Below are positions 21,227 through 30,424 of a stretch of DNA of 64,000 nucleotides, in pieces; within the stretch, counting starts at the first letter, position 1; each line of letters begins with the position of its first letter. The notes under the pieces are model-generated. The model was not told the origin of the DNA and did no database searches. It worked only from the letters and a program-made list of their open reading frames with translations. This stretch comes from Mangrovibacter plantisponsor (GTDB taxonomy: Bacteria; Pseudomonadota; Gammaproteobacteria; Enterobacterales; Enterobacteriaceae): positions 203,654-267,653 of the forward strand of contig NZ_QGTS01000002.1 in assembly GCF_003182475.1 (NCBI RefSeq). Reading direction: 5' to 3'. The position numbers and the translations under genes were made by a program.

Positions 21227-22030
21227 TCAAATATATGAGGGGAAGTCATTTTTGGGCGTATCACCCATCGTACCCAGCACGGTTTTGCCGATTTCCCGGG
21301 CAGAGATAACGGCCTGGCGTACTGCGCCGGAGTCACCGGAAATCACCAGAATGGCTTCGTTACTGAAACTTGTGCCATGAGCAGGGGAGCTGTAGGCAAC
21401 CACATCCACATTGGCTGATTTCAACGCGGTATCTGCCATCAGCACGCCTATGGACGCCGGAGCACCAACAATGACACCGCATGATTTACCCACCGGAGCA
21501 CCAAATGCTTTTTCCAGCGCGTAGCTGGCGCGGGCGGTGTACTGCAATTCAATATGACCGGCTTCGTTGGCATAGACATCGCCAAATGTCCGTTCCAGCT
21601 CTTTCAGGGCAACTTCAATGGCGCGTTTTACGTCAGAGACATCATTTGCCCCAAGAATAATCAGTGAGCCATGACCCGCACCGCCTTTGGTATCACGCGG
21701 CAGTTCAATGCTGACAATTTCAGTGTTTGTCGCTTTTACGGCTTCGTCTGCGGCCATAATATGTGGCCCGGCACCGGTACGTGCCCCCAGAATGCCAATT
21801 GAGCGGTAACGCTTTTCAAGCTTCATTGCTTCCAGCAACGCGCTGTCAACATTTGCGATAACCAGGCCAACGGTGTCACCGGGGGCCGTACCGACAAACT
21901 CGGTTAAACTACAGGTCTTTTCGGCCATAGCCTTTCCTCTCGGTTCTTGTGATTCAGGGGGAGATGCCAGGTGGTTCACTTTGGCAATCACCTGCGCCAT
22001 GATTTGTTCCACCAGATCATTGGTACTCAT
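21227..22030 (-). CDS. pduB: microcompartment shell protein PduB, with internal start for PduB'
   Basis: Tandem-BMC trimer subunit (267 aa), a major shell facet. Core IGDTVG-like segment [20 protein letters not shown] and second domain [22 protein letters not shown]. As in Salmonella, a shorter PduB' is expected from an internal ATG at 21928 (M35, [12 protein letters not shown]), which has its own strong AGGAAAGG. The N-terminal extension ([18 protein letters not shown]) links shell and core in Salmonella. ATGA overlap with pduA. Confidence 0.96.
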   Translation of the reverse strand: MSTNDLVEQIMAQVIAKVNHLASPPESQEPRGKAMAEKTCSLTEFVGTAPGDTVGLVIANVDSALLEAMKLEKRYRSIGILGARTGAGPHIMAADEAVKATNTEIVSIELPRDTKGGAGHGSLIILGANDVSDVKRAIEVALKELERTFGDVYANEAGHIELQYTARASYALEKAFGAPVGKSCGVIVGAPASIGVLMADTALKSANVDVVAYSSPAHGTSFSNEAILVISGDSGAVRQAVISAREIGKTVLGTMGDTPKNDFPSYI

Positions 22031-22314
22031 TGGCTAACTCCCTTGCTGGGTAGGAATTTTTCGACTTCTGAGTGAGGGCGGGGAATAACATGAACGGATT
22101 TCACTTCGCCCACCGCTGCTGCGGCTGCTGCACCGGCATCGGTTGCTGCGGTTACGGCACCAACATCGCCACGAACCATGACGGTGACCAAACCGGAACC
22201 AATTTTCTCGTAGCCAATTAATTCAACGTTTGCGGATTTAACCATGGCGTCAGCGGCTTCTATGGCGGCGGTTAATCCTTTTGTTTCAACCATTCCTAGC
22301 GCTTCTTGTTGCAT
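22027..22314 (-). CDS. pduA: microcompartment shell protein PduA
   Basis: First gene of the operon; 95-aa BMC hexamer whose central pore passes propanediol. Sequence [20 protein letters not shown] then [20 protein letters not shown] is almost the same as Salmonella PduA. GAGG sits 6 bases before the ATG. The 614-bp AT-rich region upstream is shared with divergent pduF. Confidence 0.97.
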   Translation of the reverse strand: MQQEALGMVETKGLTAAIEAADAMVKSANVELIGYEKIGSGLVTVMVRGDVGAVTAATDAGAAAAAAVGEVKSVHVIPRPHSEVEKFLPSKGVSQ

Positions 22315-22928
22315 ATAAACCTCGGCAAACTTTTACAATTTTCTGACTATACAAATAAGCAACTGAAAATAATGGCTGTGTTGGGTATTTATTAGGAAAA
22401 TTATTAATATGGCGATAGTAAAAAATTGCCATTAAATTTTATATTATTTTGATTTTGTTGAGTTTTATTAATTTTCTATGATGGTATTTATTCGCTTTTA
22501 ACATTGCAGGTTTACAATTTTTATTCTGTATTTTTTATATTTGAGATGCCTCTCGCAAAAATATTCTCCTGTGAAAGGAAATGCCGATTAAACATGGCGA
22601 ATAAATGAGAGGGAGGCTGCAAATAAATTATATTTTATTCGCAAAATAATGTTGTTATTTCAACTGGCGATATAGCGTTATATCTCAGGCCAGTAAGGGT
22701 ATGGTTAAAAAAGTATGAGCAAAAATTTGTTATGCCCTGGCTAATTTTTGCGCTTGCCCGTATCACAGATAGCCAACACTTTCCGGCCCGGCATTTCTAT
22801 AGTTCAACGCGTTGTCCTCTTGCTATTTTGCATGGCACCTGGTGTCGCAGTGAAAAGCGGTATAGCGAGTTACCCTGCCTGGCGTAGTGATACGCCGGTG
22901 AAACATCCGGTAAAAAATAGGTGACATT
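22315..22928. promoter_or_regulatory. divergent pduA / pduF control region
   Basis: 614 bases with no gene, strongly AT-rich in its pduA-proximal two thirds. It must hold the main pdu promoter (leftward) and the pduF promoter (rightward), targets of PocR and Crp in relatives. The sequence shows a 9-bp word TTTATTCGC three times: 22487-22495 and 22634-22642 on the plus strand and 22597-22605 on the minus strand. I found no well-spaced Crp dyad. Confidence 0.6.
22487..22642. repeat. three copies of TTTATTCGC in the pdu control region
   Basis: Copies at 22487-22495 (+), 22597-22605 (-, read as GCGAATAAA) and 22634-22642 (+). The last two face each other with 28 bases between them. A regulator site is possible; nothing in the sequence proves which protein would bind. 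Confidence 0.5.
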
Positions 22929-23741
22929 ATGAATGATTCACTAAAGGTACAGTGTATTGCTGAATTTCTGGGAACTGGGCTGTTTTTATTCTTTGGTGCT
23001 GGCTGCCTTTGTGCATTAAAAGTGGCTGGCGCCAGCTTTGGTCTGTGGGAAATCTGCGTGGTGTGGGGGCTGGGTATTTCCCTGGCGGTTTACCTCACTG
23101 CCGGGATCTCCGGTGCGCACCTGAACCCGGCAATTACCGTTGCGCTTTGGCTGTTTGCCTGTTTCCCCGGTAAAAAAGTGCTGCCGTACAGCATAGCCCA
23201 GATTGCCGGGGCGTTCTGTGGCGCGGCACTGGCATATTTTCTCTACCGTAACATGTTCCTGGATTATGAAGCCGCCCACCAAATGGTGCGTGGTAGCCAG
23301 GAAAGCCTGCAACTTGCCAGCATTTTCAGTACCTACCCGGCGGCAGACATCAGTGTCTGGCAGGCCGCGCTGGTGGAAGTGGTGATTACGTCGATTTTAA
23401 TGTGCCTGATTATGGCGCTGACCGATGACGGTAACGGCGTGCCGCGTGGTGCGTTGGGGCCACTGCTGATTGGTATTCTGGTGGCGGTTATCGGTGCCGC
23501 TATGGGCCCGCTAACCGGGTTTGCTATGAACCCCGCGCGTGATTTTGGCCCGAAAATTTTCACCTTTTTTGCGGGTTGGGGGAAAATGGCAATGACCGGC
23601 GGGCGTGATATCCCGTACTTTTTTATTCCGATTATTGCCCCTGTGGTGGGTGCCTGCCTGGGCGCTGCCTGCTATAGCTACCTCATAGGGAAAAACCTGC
23701 CCTGTAATACCTGTAAAACGGATGAAAAGAAAACGGTCTGA
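22929..23741 (+). CDS. pduF: propanediol diffusion facilitator PduF
   Basis: Aquaglyceroporin-family inner-membrane channel (270 aa) for 1,2-propanediol entry. Six membrane helices and both pore loops are visible: AHLNPAITVAL (first NPA, near residue 63) and GFAMNPARDFGP (second NPA with the Arg/Asp typical of glycerol-type channels, near 200). Charged C-terminal tail with CNTCKTDEKK. Divergent from pduA and co-directional with pocR, as in Salmonella. Confidence 0.95.
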   Translation: MNDSLKVQCIAEFLGTGLFLFFGAGCLCALKVAGASFGLWEICVVWGLGISLAVYLTAGISGAHLNPAITVALWLFACFPGKKVLPYSIAQIAGAFCGAALAYFLYRNMFLDYEAAHQMVRGSQESLQLASIFSTYPAADISVWQAALVEVVITSILMCLIMALTDDGNGVPRGALGPLLIGILVAVIGAAMGPLTGFAMNPARDFGPKIFTFFAGWGKMAMTGGRDIPYFFIPIIAPVVGACLGAACYSYLIGKNLPCNTCKTDEKKTV

Positions 23742-23773
23742 GCGGCTCGCAAAAAAAAGTAACTGGTGAAATT

Positions 23774-23905
23774 TTATAAAATATTTTGTGATCCGTTTTC
23801 ATGTAATTGAGATTTTTTCTCCCAGGTAACCAGGTGGCCTGTTATGTTTAAGCAGGCTCCCTGCTGGGGGCTTTCAGCCACACAAGCAAAAGCAGTAATA
23901 CGCAT
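23774..23905 (-). CDS. possible 43-aa small protein
   Basis: ATG at 23905 with GAGG 9 bases upstream, ending TAA at 23774. The product begins MRITAFACVAESPQQGACLN and has no recognised domain. Found in the pduF-pocR gap, downstream of and on the same strand as the 81-aa frame. Only the start signal supports it; it may be chance. Confidence 0.2.
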   Translation of the reverse strand: MRITAFACVAESPQQGACLNITGHLVTWEKKSQLHENGSQNIL

Positions 23906-23938
23906 TTTTAATACCTCAGTTTTTATTAGTCACGCTAA

Positions 23939-24184
23939 TTAACGAGTTGAGTAATGAAAAGGAATTAGCAAAATAGTTCTAAACTGCTGAACAGTTTCAT
24001 TTTCAGTATGTAAAAAGTTACTGTTTTTTGTGACATACAGGCCACTACGAGGTTGCCTGTTACTGATATTATCAACCATTGTTATGGCGGCCGGAGGTAT
24101 TCCATTTGAGAATGAGACTACCTCTTGCAAGGAATTTACTGCACGTAATGAGTCGGGCAGTAAAAAATACTTAGGGTGAAACAT
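23939..24184 (-). CDS. possible 81-aa hypothetical protein or gene remnant
   Basis: Open frame starting MFHPKYFLLPDSLRAVNSLQ in an AT-rich gap. No ribosome site is visible and no family is recognised. It could be a remnant of a regulator or a chance frame. Its base composition is unlike the neighbouring genes. Confidence 0.2.
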   Translation of the reverse strand: MFHPKYFLLPDSLRAVNSLQEVVSFSNGIPPAAITMVDNISNRQPRSGLYVTKNSNFLHTENETVQQFRTILLIPFHYSTR

Positions 24185-24316
24185 TTTGGCTAATTTTAAT
24201 TAACTAAAATGTAACTTTCTGCCAGGGCCTGATAATAGCGTCGCCGGATAATATTGGGGCTGGAACCGTTTAACCGGGGGTTGTTAAGTGCGCCGCCAGG
24301 AAGAGCCACCACAGGC

Positions 24317-24385
24317 AGTTGTGCGATATCAGTTGTACGACGTTAGTTGTGTGAATTCATTGTGCGAATTAGTTGTGCGCATAAC
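24317..24385 (+). repeat. five degenerate 12-14 bp tandem repeats upstream of pocR
   Basis: AGTTGTGCGATATC (24317), AGTTGTACGACGTT (24331), AGTTGTGTGAATTC (24345), ATTGTGCGAATT (24359) and AGTTGTGCGCATAA (24371) follow head to tail, about 190-260 bases before the pocR start. Shared core TTGTGCGA. An operator array or a decayed microsatellite are both possible. Confidence 0.6.
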
Positions 24386-24575
24386 AGTCAGGCAAGCCTG
24401 TGAACCAGAATACCGGCATGCCAGTGATATGAAGTGTGATGTATGAAGTATGAAAAACTCATGCGCAGTACATGGGGTGCTTACAGAACAGGCCCAAAAG
24501 GGCACATAACCCGCCTGGCAGGGCAGGCGCTTAATCACGGAAGATAAACGGACTGAATCGACTGAGGGTTTTATC

Positions 24576-25478
24576 ATGATTTCTGCCAGTGTGCTTAGCT
24601 CAGAGCTCATCAATAAAATTGCCCAGGATTTTGCACAGGCAACAAATTTAGCGGTAGTGGTGGTTAATATCCACGGTGAAGAGATCTCTGAGCTCTTCAA
24701 CTTCACGCCGTTTTGCCAGTTGATGCGCCAGGACCCTGAACGGCACAGCCGCTGCCGTATGAGTGACCGCTGTGGCGGCCTTGAAGCATCTAAAACCAGT
24801 AACCCCTGTATTTATCGTTGCCATGCCGGGCTGACGGATTTTTCCATACCTTTGGTTATTGCCGGTCACCTGGTGGGTTTTGTGCTGTGCGGGCAAGTGC
24901 GTGTCCCGGATGATATTGAAATGGTCGATATCCTGCACCCGGTTGATGACCACTGGCGCACAGACCCGGAGCTGGTGAATGAATACAAAAAAGTACCTGA
25001 AATGGATTATGCCCGGTTAACGGCATCCGCTGACTTATTGCGTTTGATTGTAGAAAATTGCCTGAAAAAACAACTGAGTTTGTTGGTGATTACTGATAAC
25101 GAAGACGCACCGCCTTCTGCAGGCAGAAGCCGCGCGCAAAACCCCCATGAAAGCAAAATGAAAAAAGCGCTGCGCTACATTGAAGCGAATTTGTCACAGG
25201 AACTGCGCCTGGAAGAGGTGGCCGCACACGTGTACCTGAGCCCTTATTATTTCAGCAAGCTGTTCAAAAAATATCAGGGGATTGGCTTTAACGCCTGGGT
25301 TAACCGCCAGCGCATGGAGCATGCCAAAGAAATGCTGCGCCACAGTGACTGGAGCATTGCCAGTATCGCCAGAAATGTGGGTTTTTCCCAAACCAGTTAT
25401 TTTTGCAAAGTATTCCGCCAGACTTATCAGGTAACACCACAAATGTTTCGTTCGCTGGCAATAGAAGAGGCCGATTAA
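24576..25478 (+). CDS. pocR: transcriptional activator PocR of the pdu/cob regulon
   Basis: AraC-family activator (300 aa) that responds to propanediol and turns on pdu and cob in Salmonella. Residues about 8-170 are the PocR sensory domain with its cysteine-rich loop (CRMSDRCGGLEASKTSNPC, then YRCHAGLTDF), which suggests metal or redox-linked binding. Residues about 195-298 are two helix-turn-helices (LRLEEVAAHVYLSPYYFSKL and WSIASIARNVGFSQTSYFCK). GAGGG lies 8 bases before the ATG. It stands between the pdu and cob operons it controls. Confidence 0.95.
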   Translation: MISASVLSSELINKIAQDFAQATNLAVVVVNIHGEEISELFNFTPFCQLMRQDPERHSRCRMSDRCGGLEASKTSNPCIYRCHAGLTDFSIPLVIAGHLVGFVLCGQVRVPDDIEMVDILHPVDDHWRTDPELVNEYKKVPEMDYARLTASADLLRLIVENCLKKQLSLLVITDNEDAPPSAGRSRAQNPHESKMKKALRYIEANLSQELRLEEVAAHVYLSPYYFSKLFKKYQGIGFNAWVNRQRMEHAKEMLRHSDWSIASIARNVGFSQTSYFCKVFRQTYQVTPQMFRSLAIEEAD

Positions 25479-26035
25479 CCGGTATTCAGTACCTGGTTAA
25501 CCCGTATTCGGTAAATGTGTTGTGCTAATATCCGGCACAATAGTTTTATGTGGGTAACATGGTGTTGAGCTTGTTTTTCACCCATGAATTGCCAGCAAAT
25601 ATTTGGGTGGAGCACGCAGGGTTTATTTCACCTGCCAGGTATAAATTCTGTGAGCCAGCAACGTTTAACGGTAGCAATATTTTGTTGCCTGCATGGCTGA
25701 GTTTTTCTGGTTAAGTACTTATTGTTGTTGAGATATGTCTGACAGAACTGGCAATAATTTGTTATAGCTCAACAATTGTTTGTTATTACAGCCGTAAACT
25801 GCACCAGTTTTTATTTTTTCAGTGGCGTATAGTCAGTGACAGTAAAAAAGCACTTTTTTCGGCAGATATTTACCTGAATGAGATATTTACCAGAGCGAAG
25901 TGTGATTGCGTGATGGTACTGAGTTTGCGCACCAAAGCGCAGTAAATAGCAGTACATAAGCAGTACATAAAAAGTACAGAACGCAGAAAGAAGCGCAGTA
26001 CATAAAAGTAGTGCAGTACGAAAAAGTTTAACCGA
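25479..26035 (+). promoter_or_regulatory. cob operon promoter region and leader
   Basis: 557 bases without a supportable gene between pocR and the riboswitch. It starts with an imperfect hairpin overlapping the pocR stop (TTAACC at 25475-25480 with GGTTAA at 25495-25500), then a TTGTGC / GCACAA dyad (25520-25540), then AT-rich sequence and a block of GCAGTACATAA repeats. The cob promoter should lie here; the start site cannot be placed by eye. Confidence 0.6.
25939..26019 (+). repeat. GCAGTACATAA repeats in the cob leader
   Basis: Exact 11-bp tandem copies at 25949-25959 and 25960-25970, another exact copy at 25995-26005, and shorter variants GCAGTAAATA at 25939-25948 and GCAGTAC at 26013-26019. 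The array ends 17 bases before the riboswitch P1 stem. The same GCGCAGTACAT word occurs upstream of pocR (24463-24473). Confidence 0.7.
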
Positions 26036-26188
26036 CATCATCAGGTTTTACCTGACAGGTAGGGAAGAGGGTGCAAACCCCTCGCAGCCCCCGCTGCTGT
26101 GATGCTGACGACCCCGCAATACCACTGATCGACTGATTGGGAAGGGCGGGCAAGAAAGACGCTAAGCCAGAAGACCGGCCTGATGATG
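26036..26188 (+). ncRNA. cobalamin riboswitch (AdoCbl type)
   Basis: B12-responsive leader of the cob operon. P1 closes between CATCATCAGG (26036-26045) and CCTGATGATG (26179-26188). The B12 box AGCCAGAAGACCGGCC is at 26165-26180, and the upstream core shows GGGTGCAAACCCCTCGCAGC, CCCCGCTGCTGTGATG and GACGACCCCGC as expected. The first cbi start follows 103 bases later; the intervening GC-rich sequence is the likely expression platform. When AdoCbl is bound the operon is expected to be repressed. Confidence 0.93.
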
Positions 26189-26290
26189 CAAATGACACCT
26201 TCGGAGGGAAGGGCGTCTACAGCCTCGTATTGCCCTGAGGGGGATGCGCCTGGCTTGTTGCGCCCATTTTCCGCCAAAAAGGAAGTAAAA

Positions 26291-27673
26291 ATGGCAACAG
26301 GCGCAAAACAGGCATTCATTCTGGCGGGCACTTCAAGCGGTTGTGGTAAAACCACCATAACCCTTGGCTTGCTGGCGCTTTTGCGGCAACAAGGCTTTGC
26401 TCCCCAGCCATTCAAAGTTGGCCCTGACTACCTCGATACCACCTGGCATAGCGCCATTTCTGGCCGGAAATCACGCAATCTGGATAACTGGATGCTGCCG
26501 GATGATACCGTTCGGGCCCTGTTCAGCCGGGCCATGGAAACCACCTCACTTGGGGTGATCGAAGGGGTTATGGGCCTGTTCGATGGCCTGGGCCTTGACC
26601 CGTTTTGTGCCTCAACCGCGGGTATTGCGCGTTTACTGGGTGTTCCTGTCATTTTGCTGATGGATGGCAAAGGGGTATCCACTTCTCTGGCGGCAACCCT
26701 TAATGGCTTTTGTGATTTTGCCCCGGGCGTCAACATTGCCGGGGTCATTATCAACCGGGTCAATACCGATAATCACTTCCGCCAGCTTAGTGCCGCGCTT
26801 GGCCGTTATTGCCGCGTACCGGTGCTGGGCTATGTTCCTGAACTGCCTGAACTCCACCTGCCATCCCGCCATTTGGGGTTAGTGGGCGCGTCTGCTTCAG
26901 GGGTTAACCAGGCACCCTGGCAGCAACTGGCTGCCGTGCTGGAAAAAACGGTTAACCTCCCGGCTCTGCTTAACTGTTGCCGCCCTTTGCAAAACCAGTG
27001 CTGCGCACCGTTATCACTCCCGGACCAGGCCCTGGCCGGTGGGCTGACCATGGCCATTGCGCAGGATGATGCCTTTCACTTTTACTACCAGGATAACCTC
27101 GACATTCTTGAACAGGCAGGCGTCCGGCTGGTGCCATTCAGCCCGGTGGAAGATGCACAAGTGCCCCCCTGCGACATGCTGTGGCTGGGGGGCGGCTACC
27201 CGGAAATGTTTGCCAGCCAACTGGCGGCGAATAGCGCAATGCGGGATTCCGTTAAACAGTTAGCGGCGCGCGGGGTGCCCGTGTATGCCGAGTGCGGCGG
27301 GTTAATGTACCTGGGTGGTTCACTGGCAGATGCCGAAGGGCAAACGCACCCCATGTGCGGCGTGCTGGCCGGGCACAGCACCATGGGTAACCGGCTGAAA
27401 CGGTTTGGGTATTGCGAAGCAACTGCAAGCCACGACACCCTGCTCGCCGCAGCAGGTGAAACACTGCGCGGCCATGAATTTCATTACTCTGAATTCACCA
27501 CTTCACTGCCCACCCGCCAACAGTGCCGCAAAGTGCGCGACGGCCAGGTGGTGCGCCAGTGGGAAGGCGGCTGGCAGCAGGGCAACACCTTTGCCAGTTA
27601 CCTGCACCTCCATTTTGCCCAGCGCCCGGCCATGCTTAACCGCTGGTTCACTACCGCAAGGAGCCTGCAATGA
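26291..27673 (+). CDS. cbiA: cobyrinic acid a,c-diamide synthase CbiA
   Basis: Glutamine-dependent amidation of the a and c side chains of cobyrinic acid (460 aa). N-terminal dethiobiotin-synthetase-like ATPase with P-loop LAGTSSGCGKTTITLGLLAL; C-terminal class I glutamine amidotransferase with the nucleophile in VYAECGGLMYLGG. The start at 26291 has AGGAAG 6 bases upstream and removes 36 residues of riboswitch-derived translation present in the longer open frame. Confidence 0.96.
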   Translation: MATGAKQAFILAGTSSGCGKTTITLGLLALLRQQGFAPQPFKVGPDYLDTTWHSAISGRKSRNLDNWMLPDDTVRALFSRAMETTSLGVIEGVMGLFDGLGLDPFCASTAGIARLLGVPVILLMDGKGVSTSLAATLNGFCDFAPGVNIAGVIINRVNTDNHFRQLSAALGRYCRVPVLGYVPELPELHLPSRHLGLVGASASGVNQAPWQQLAAVLEKTVNLPALLNCCRPLQNQCCAPLSLPDQALAGGLTMAIAQDDAFHFYYQDNLDILEQAGVRLVPFSPVEDAQVPPCDMLWLGGGYPEMFASQLAANSAMRDSVKQLAARGVPVYAECGGLMYLGGSLADAEGQTHPMCGVLAGHSTMGNRLKRFGYCEATASHDTLLAAAGETLRGHEFHYSEFTTSLPTRQQCRKVRDGQVVRQWEGGWQQGNTFASYLHLHFAQRPAMLNRWFTTARSLQ

Positions 27674-28644
27674 TGTCACTGTTTTCCTGGCTTTCCGCCT
27701 GGTGTGTTGCCGCTCTGCTGGATTACTGGCTGGGTGACCCGCACCACTGGCCTCACCCGGTGCGCTGGATGGGCAACCTGGTTAACCTGCTGCAGCGTGC
27801 TGTCCGCCATGTTTGCCATTCACCCATGGCATTGCGCTGGGGGGGCGGTGTGATGTGGCTGGTGGTGGTGGCGGTTACGGGTGGTGTCAGCTGGGGTGTT
27901 TTGGTTCTGGCAGAACGTGTTCACCCACTGCTCGGCTGGGTGGTCAATACCTGGATGATCTTTACCCTGCTGGCCGGGCGTTGCCTGGCTGAAAGTGCCG
28001 GGGAAGTTGAGCAGGCTCTGCGCAAAGGGGATTTACCGCTGAGCCGGGAAAAACTGAGCTGGATAGTCGGGCGTGATACCTCGCAACTCCAGCCACCGCA
28101 AATTACCCGGGCAGTGGTCGAAACGGTGGCGGAAAACAGTGTTGATGGTGTTATCGCCCCCCTGTTTTTCCTGATGCTGGGCGGTGCGCCGCTGGCAATG
28201 GCGTACAAAGCCGTGAATACCCTGGATTCCATGGTGGGTTACAAAAACGCACGTTACAAAGATATCGGCCTGGTGTCTGCACGTATGGATGACGTGGCCA
28301 ATTACCTGCCCGCACGCATTGGCTGGCTGTTGCTGAGTGCGGCAGCCAGGCTCTGCCAGTTCAATGGCCTTAGCGCGTTGCGTATTGGCTGGCGCGACAG
28401 AAAACAGCACAGCAGCCCGAATTGCGCCTGGTCTGAAGGCGCGGTGGCCGGGGCTCTGGGGGTGCGCCTTGGTGGGCCTAATAACTATTTTGGCGAACGG
28501 GTAGAGAAACCCTGGATTGGCGAAAACCTGCGCGAAATAACCCCGGATGACATCCCGGCGTCCGTGCGCATGCTGATGGTCGCTTCCGGCCTGGCACTGG
28601 TGCTGTTTGCCCTTATCCGTATCGTCTTCACGCTCACGGTGTGA
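27670..28644 (+). CDS. cbiB: adenosylcobinamide-phosphate synthase CbiB
   Basis: Polytopic inner-membrane enzyme (324 aa) that joins aminopropanol phosphate to adenosylcobyric acid. Typical opening LDYWLGDPHHWPHPVRWMGN, the conserved ETVAENSVDGVIAPLFF near residue 155, and CAWSEGAVAGALGVRLGGPN near 255. It starts within the cbiA stop (ATGATG). Confidence 0.96.
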   Translation: MMSLFSWLSAWCVAALLDYWLGDPHHWPHPVRWMGNLVNLLQRAVRHVCHSPMALRWGGGVMWLVVVAVTGGVSWGVLVLAERVHPLLGWVVNTWMIFTLLAGRCLAESAGEVEQALRKGDLPLSREKLSWIVGRDTSQLQPPQITRAVVETVAENSVDGVIAPLFFLMLGGAPLAMAYKAVNTLDSMVGYKNARYKDIGLVSARMDDVANYLPARIGWLLLSAAARLCQFNGLSALRIGWRDRKQHSSPNCAWSEGAVAGALGVRLGGPNNYFGERVEKPWIGENLREITPDDIPASVRMLMVASGLALVLFALIRIVFTLTV

Positions 28645-28659
28645 TGGCAGGAGAACCCG

Positions 28660-29295
28660 ATGGACTACATTCAACAACCTTTGCTCATTGAAAGCCGCAG
28701 CTTCGAGATAATCAGCGAGATAATTGCCGCTGAACACCCCGGCTGGCAGTGTAGTGACCCACGCCAGGAAGCGGTTATCAAACGGGTTATTCACACCACG
28801 GCAGATTTCGACTGGCTGGAAACCTTATGGTTTTCACCACACATCATTACTGTGCTGGATGCCGCCCTGCGCCGCGGTTGTACGCTGTTTACCGACACCA
28901 CCATGGCGCTCTCCGGTATCAACAAGACCCGCCTTGCCCGGCACCATGTTGCCAGCCACTGTTTTATCAGCAACCCACAAGTGGCGGCAGTGGCAAAAGA
29001 AAAAGGTATTACCCGCTCAATGGCAGCGGTTGATGTCGCTCTGGCTATGCCGGGCGAGAAAATCTTTGTTTTTGGCAATGCGCCCACAGCGCTATTCCGC
29101 CTGCTGGAAAGTGGTGAACAACCTGCCGCAGTCATTGGCGTACCGGTGGGTTTTGTGGGGGCGGCTGAATCCAAACAGGCCCTGATAGACAGTGGCCTGC
29201 CGGGCATTGCAGCCCGTGGGCGCAAAGGCGGTAGCAATGTGGCTGCGGCCATTGTTAACGCCGTGCTCTACACCATGGAGGCGGGCGATGACTGA
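28660..29295 (+). CDS. cbiC: cobalt-precorrin-8 methylmutase CbiC
   Basis: Moves the methyl group from C11 to C12 to give cobyrinic acid (211 aa). Contains the substrate histidine region [12 protein letters not shown] (near residue 94) and [16 protein letters not shown] (near 160). AGGAG precedes the ATG. Confidence 0.96.
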   Translation: MDYIQQPLLIESRSFEIISEIIAAEHPGWQCSDPRQEAVIKRVIHTTADFDWLETLWFSPHIITVLDAALRRGCTLFTDTTMALSGINKTRLARHHVASHCFISNPQVAAVAKEKGITRSMAAVDVALAMPGEKIFVFGNAPTALFRLLESGEQPAAVIGVPVGFVGAAESKQALIDSGLPGIAARGRKGGSNVAAAIVNAVLYTMEAGDD

Positions 29296-30424
29296 TTTCA
29301 GCCTGGCCGATACCGTCTGGCACAACGGGAAAGCCTTGCGCAAAGGCTATACCACCGGTTCCTGCGCAACCGCCGCCGCCCGGGTTGCAGCGTTAATGGT
29401 GCTGCGCCAGCAGGTAATTAACCAGGTTTCTATTACCACGCCGTCTGGTATCACCCTGCATTTGAATGTGGAATTGCCGGTAATTGAAGGCCAGCAGGCC
29501 ACCGCCGCCATTCGTAAAGACGGGGGCGATGATGTTGATGCCACCCACGGTATGCTGATTTTTGCCCGGGTTAGCCTGAATGACTCGGGGGCAATCACGC
29601 TGAAAGGCGGCGCAGGCATCGGCGTGGTTACCCGCCCGGGAATTGGCCTGGCGCCGGGGGAACCTGCCATTAACCGCACACCCCGGCAAACCATAGAAGC
29701 CGCGGTGCGTGAAGTCATTGGGCCGCAACGTGGGGCCGAAGTTGAAATCTTTGCACCGGAAGGGGAAGACCGGGCAAAGAAAACCATGAATGCCCGGCTC
29801 GGTATTCAGGGGGGCATTTCCATTATTGGCACGACGGGCATAGTCACGCCGATGTCTGAAGAGAGCTGGAAACGGGCGCTGGTGATTGAGCTGGAGCAGA
29901 AACGCGCAGAAGGCCGGGAGAATGTCATTCTGGTGCCGGGCAACCACGGCGAGCGCTTTGTGCGGGAAAGCCTGCACCTTGACCCGGGTATGGTGGTCAC
30001 CATGAGCAATTTTGTTGGCTACATGGTTCAGGAAACCGTGCGGCTGGGGTTTAAACGCGTTTTGCTGGTTGGGCACCCGGGCAAGTTGATCAAAGTCGCC
30101 GCCGGTATTTTTCATACCCACAGCCATATTGCCGATGCCCGGATGGAGGTGCTGGTCGCCCACCTTGCGCTGATGGGCGCGCCACTGGCGTTGTTGCGTG
30201 CCGTCAGTGAATGCGACACCACAGAAGCCGCGCTGCCACTGATTGACTGCGCGGGTTACACACGGATTTACCCTGAGCTGGCACAACGGGTTTGTGCCCG
30301 GGTCCAGGACATGTTGCGCTTCACCCAGTCTCCCCCGCAGTGCGACGCCATTCTTTTCTCGTTTGAACAACAACTGCTTGGCAGTAGCCGCCCTCTGGCG
30401 GTGATTCAGGAGGCATTCCAATGA
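29288..30424 (+). CDS. cbiD: cobalt-precorrin-5B C1-methyltransferase CbiD
   Basis: C1 methylation in the anaerobic B12 pathway (378 aa). Begins [20 protein letters not shown]; the signature [15 protein letters not shown] lies near residue 20 and [14 protein letters not shown] near 180. Overlaps the cbiC stop by 8 bases. A longer in-frame start lies inside cbiC and is not supported. Confidence 0.96.
   Translation: MTDFSLADTVWHNGKALRKGYTTGSCATAAARVAALMVLRQQVINQVSITTPSGITLHLNVELPVIEGQQATAAIRKDGGDDVDATHGMLIFARVSLNDSGAITLKGGAGIGVVTRPGIGLAPGEPAINRTPRQTIEAAVREVIGPQRGAEVEIFAPEGEDRAKKTMNARLGIQGGISIIGTTGIVTPMSEESWKRALVIELEQKRAEGRENVILVPGNHGERFVRESLHLDPGMVVTMSNFVGYMVQETVRLGFKRVLLVGHPGKLIKVAAGIFHTHSHIADARMEVLVAHLALMGAPLALLRAVSECDTTEAALPLIDCAGYTRIYPELAQRVCARVQDMLRFTQSPPQCDAILFSFEQQLLGSSRPLAVIQEAFQ

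Larger units (their letters stand above)
23742..24316. other. AT-rich spacer between pduF and pocR
   Basis: Unusually long gap for this locus. It contains two small minus-strand reading frames, described separately and not recognised, and a small hairpin AGCAGG-ctc-CCTGCT (23851-23865). No strong terminator after pduF is visible, so readthrough from pduF into pocR remains possible. Confidence 0.4.

Noticed and set aside
22315..22928. A cobalamin riboswitch in front of the pdu operon
   Set aside because: No B12 box or matching core was found; the only one in the window precedes cbiA.
25475..25500. Hairpin at the pocR stop as an intrinsic terminator
   Set aside because: The stem contains the stop codon, has a bulge and is not followed by a T run.
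25520..25540. TTGTGC / GCACAA dyad as a Crp site
   Set aside because: The halves TGTGC and GCACA are 9 bases apart, whereas Crp needs TGTGA-N6-TCACA; spacing and sequence do not fit.
25811..26041. 76-aa minus-strand frame in the cob leader
   Set aside because: It overlaps the leader repeats and the riboswitch P1 stem, has no ribosome site, and its hydrophobic content comes from AT-rich sequence.
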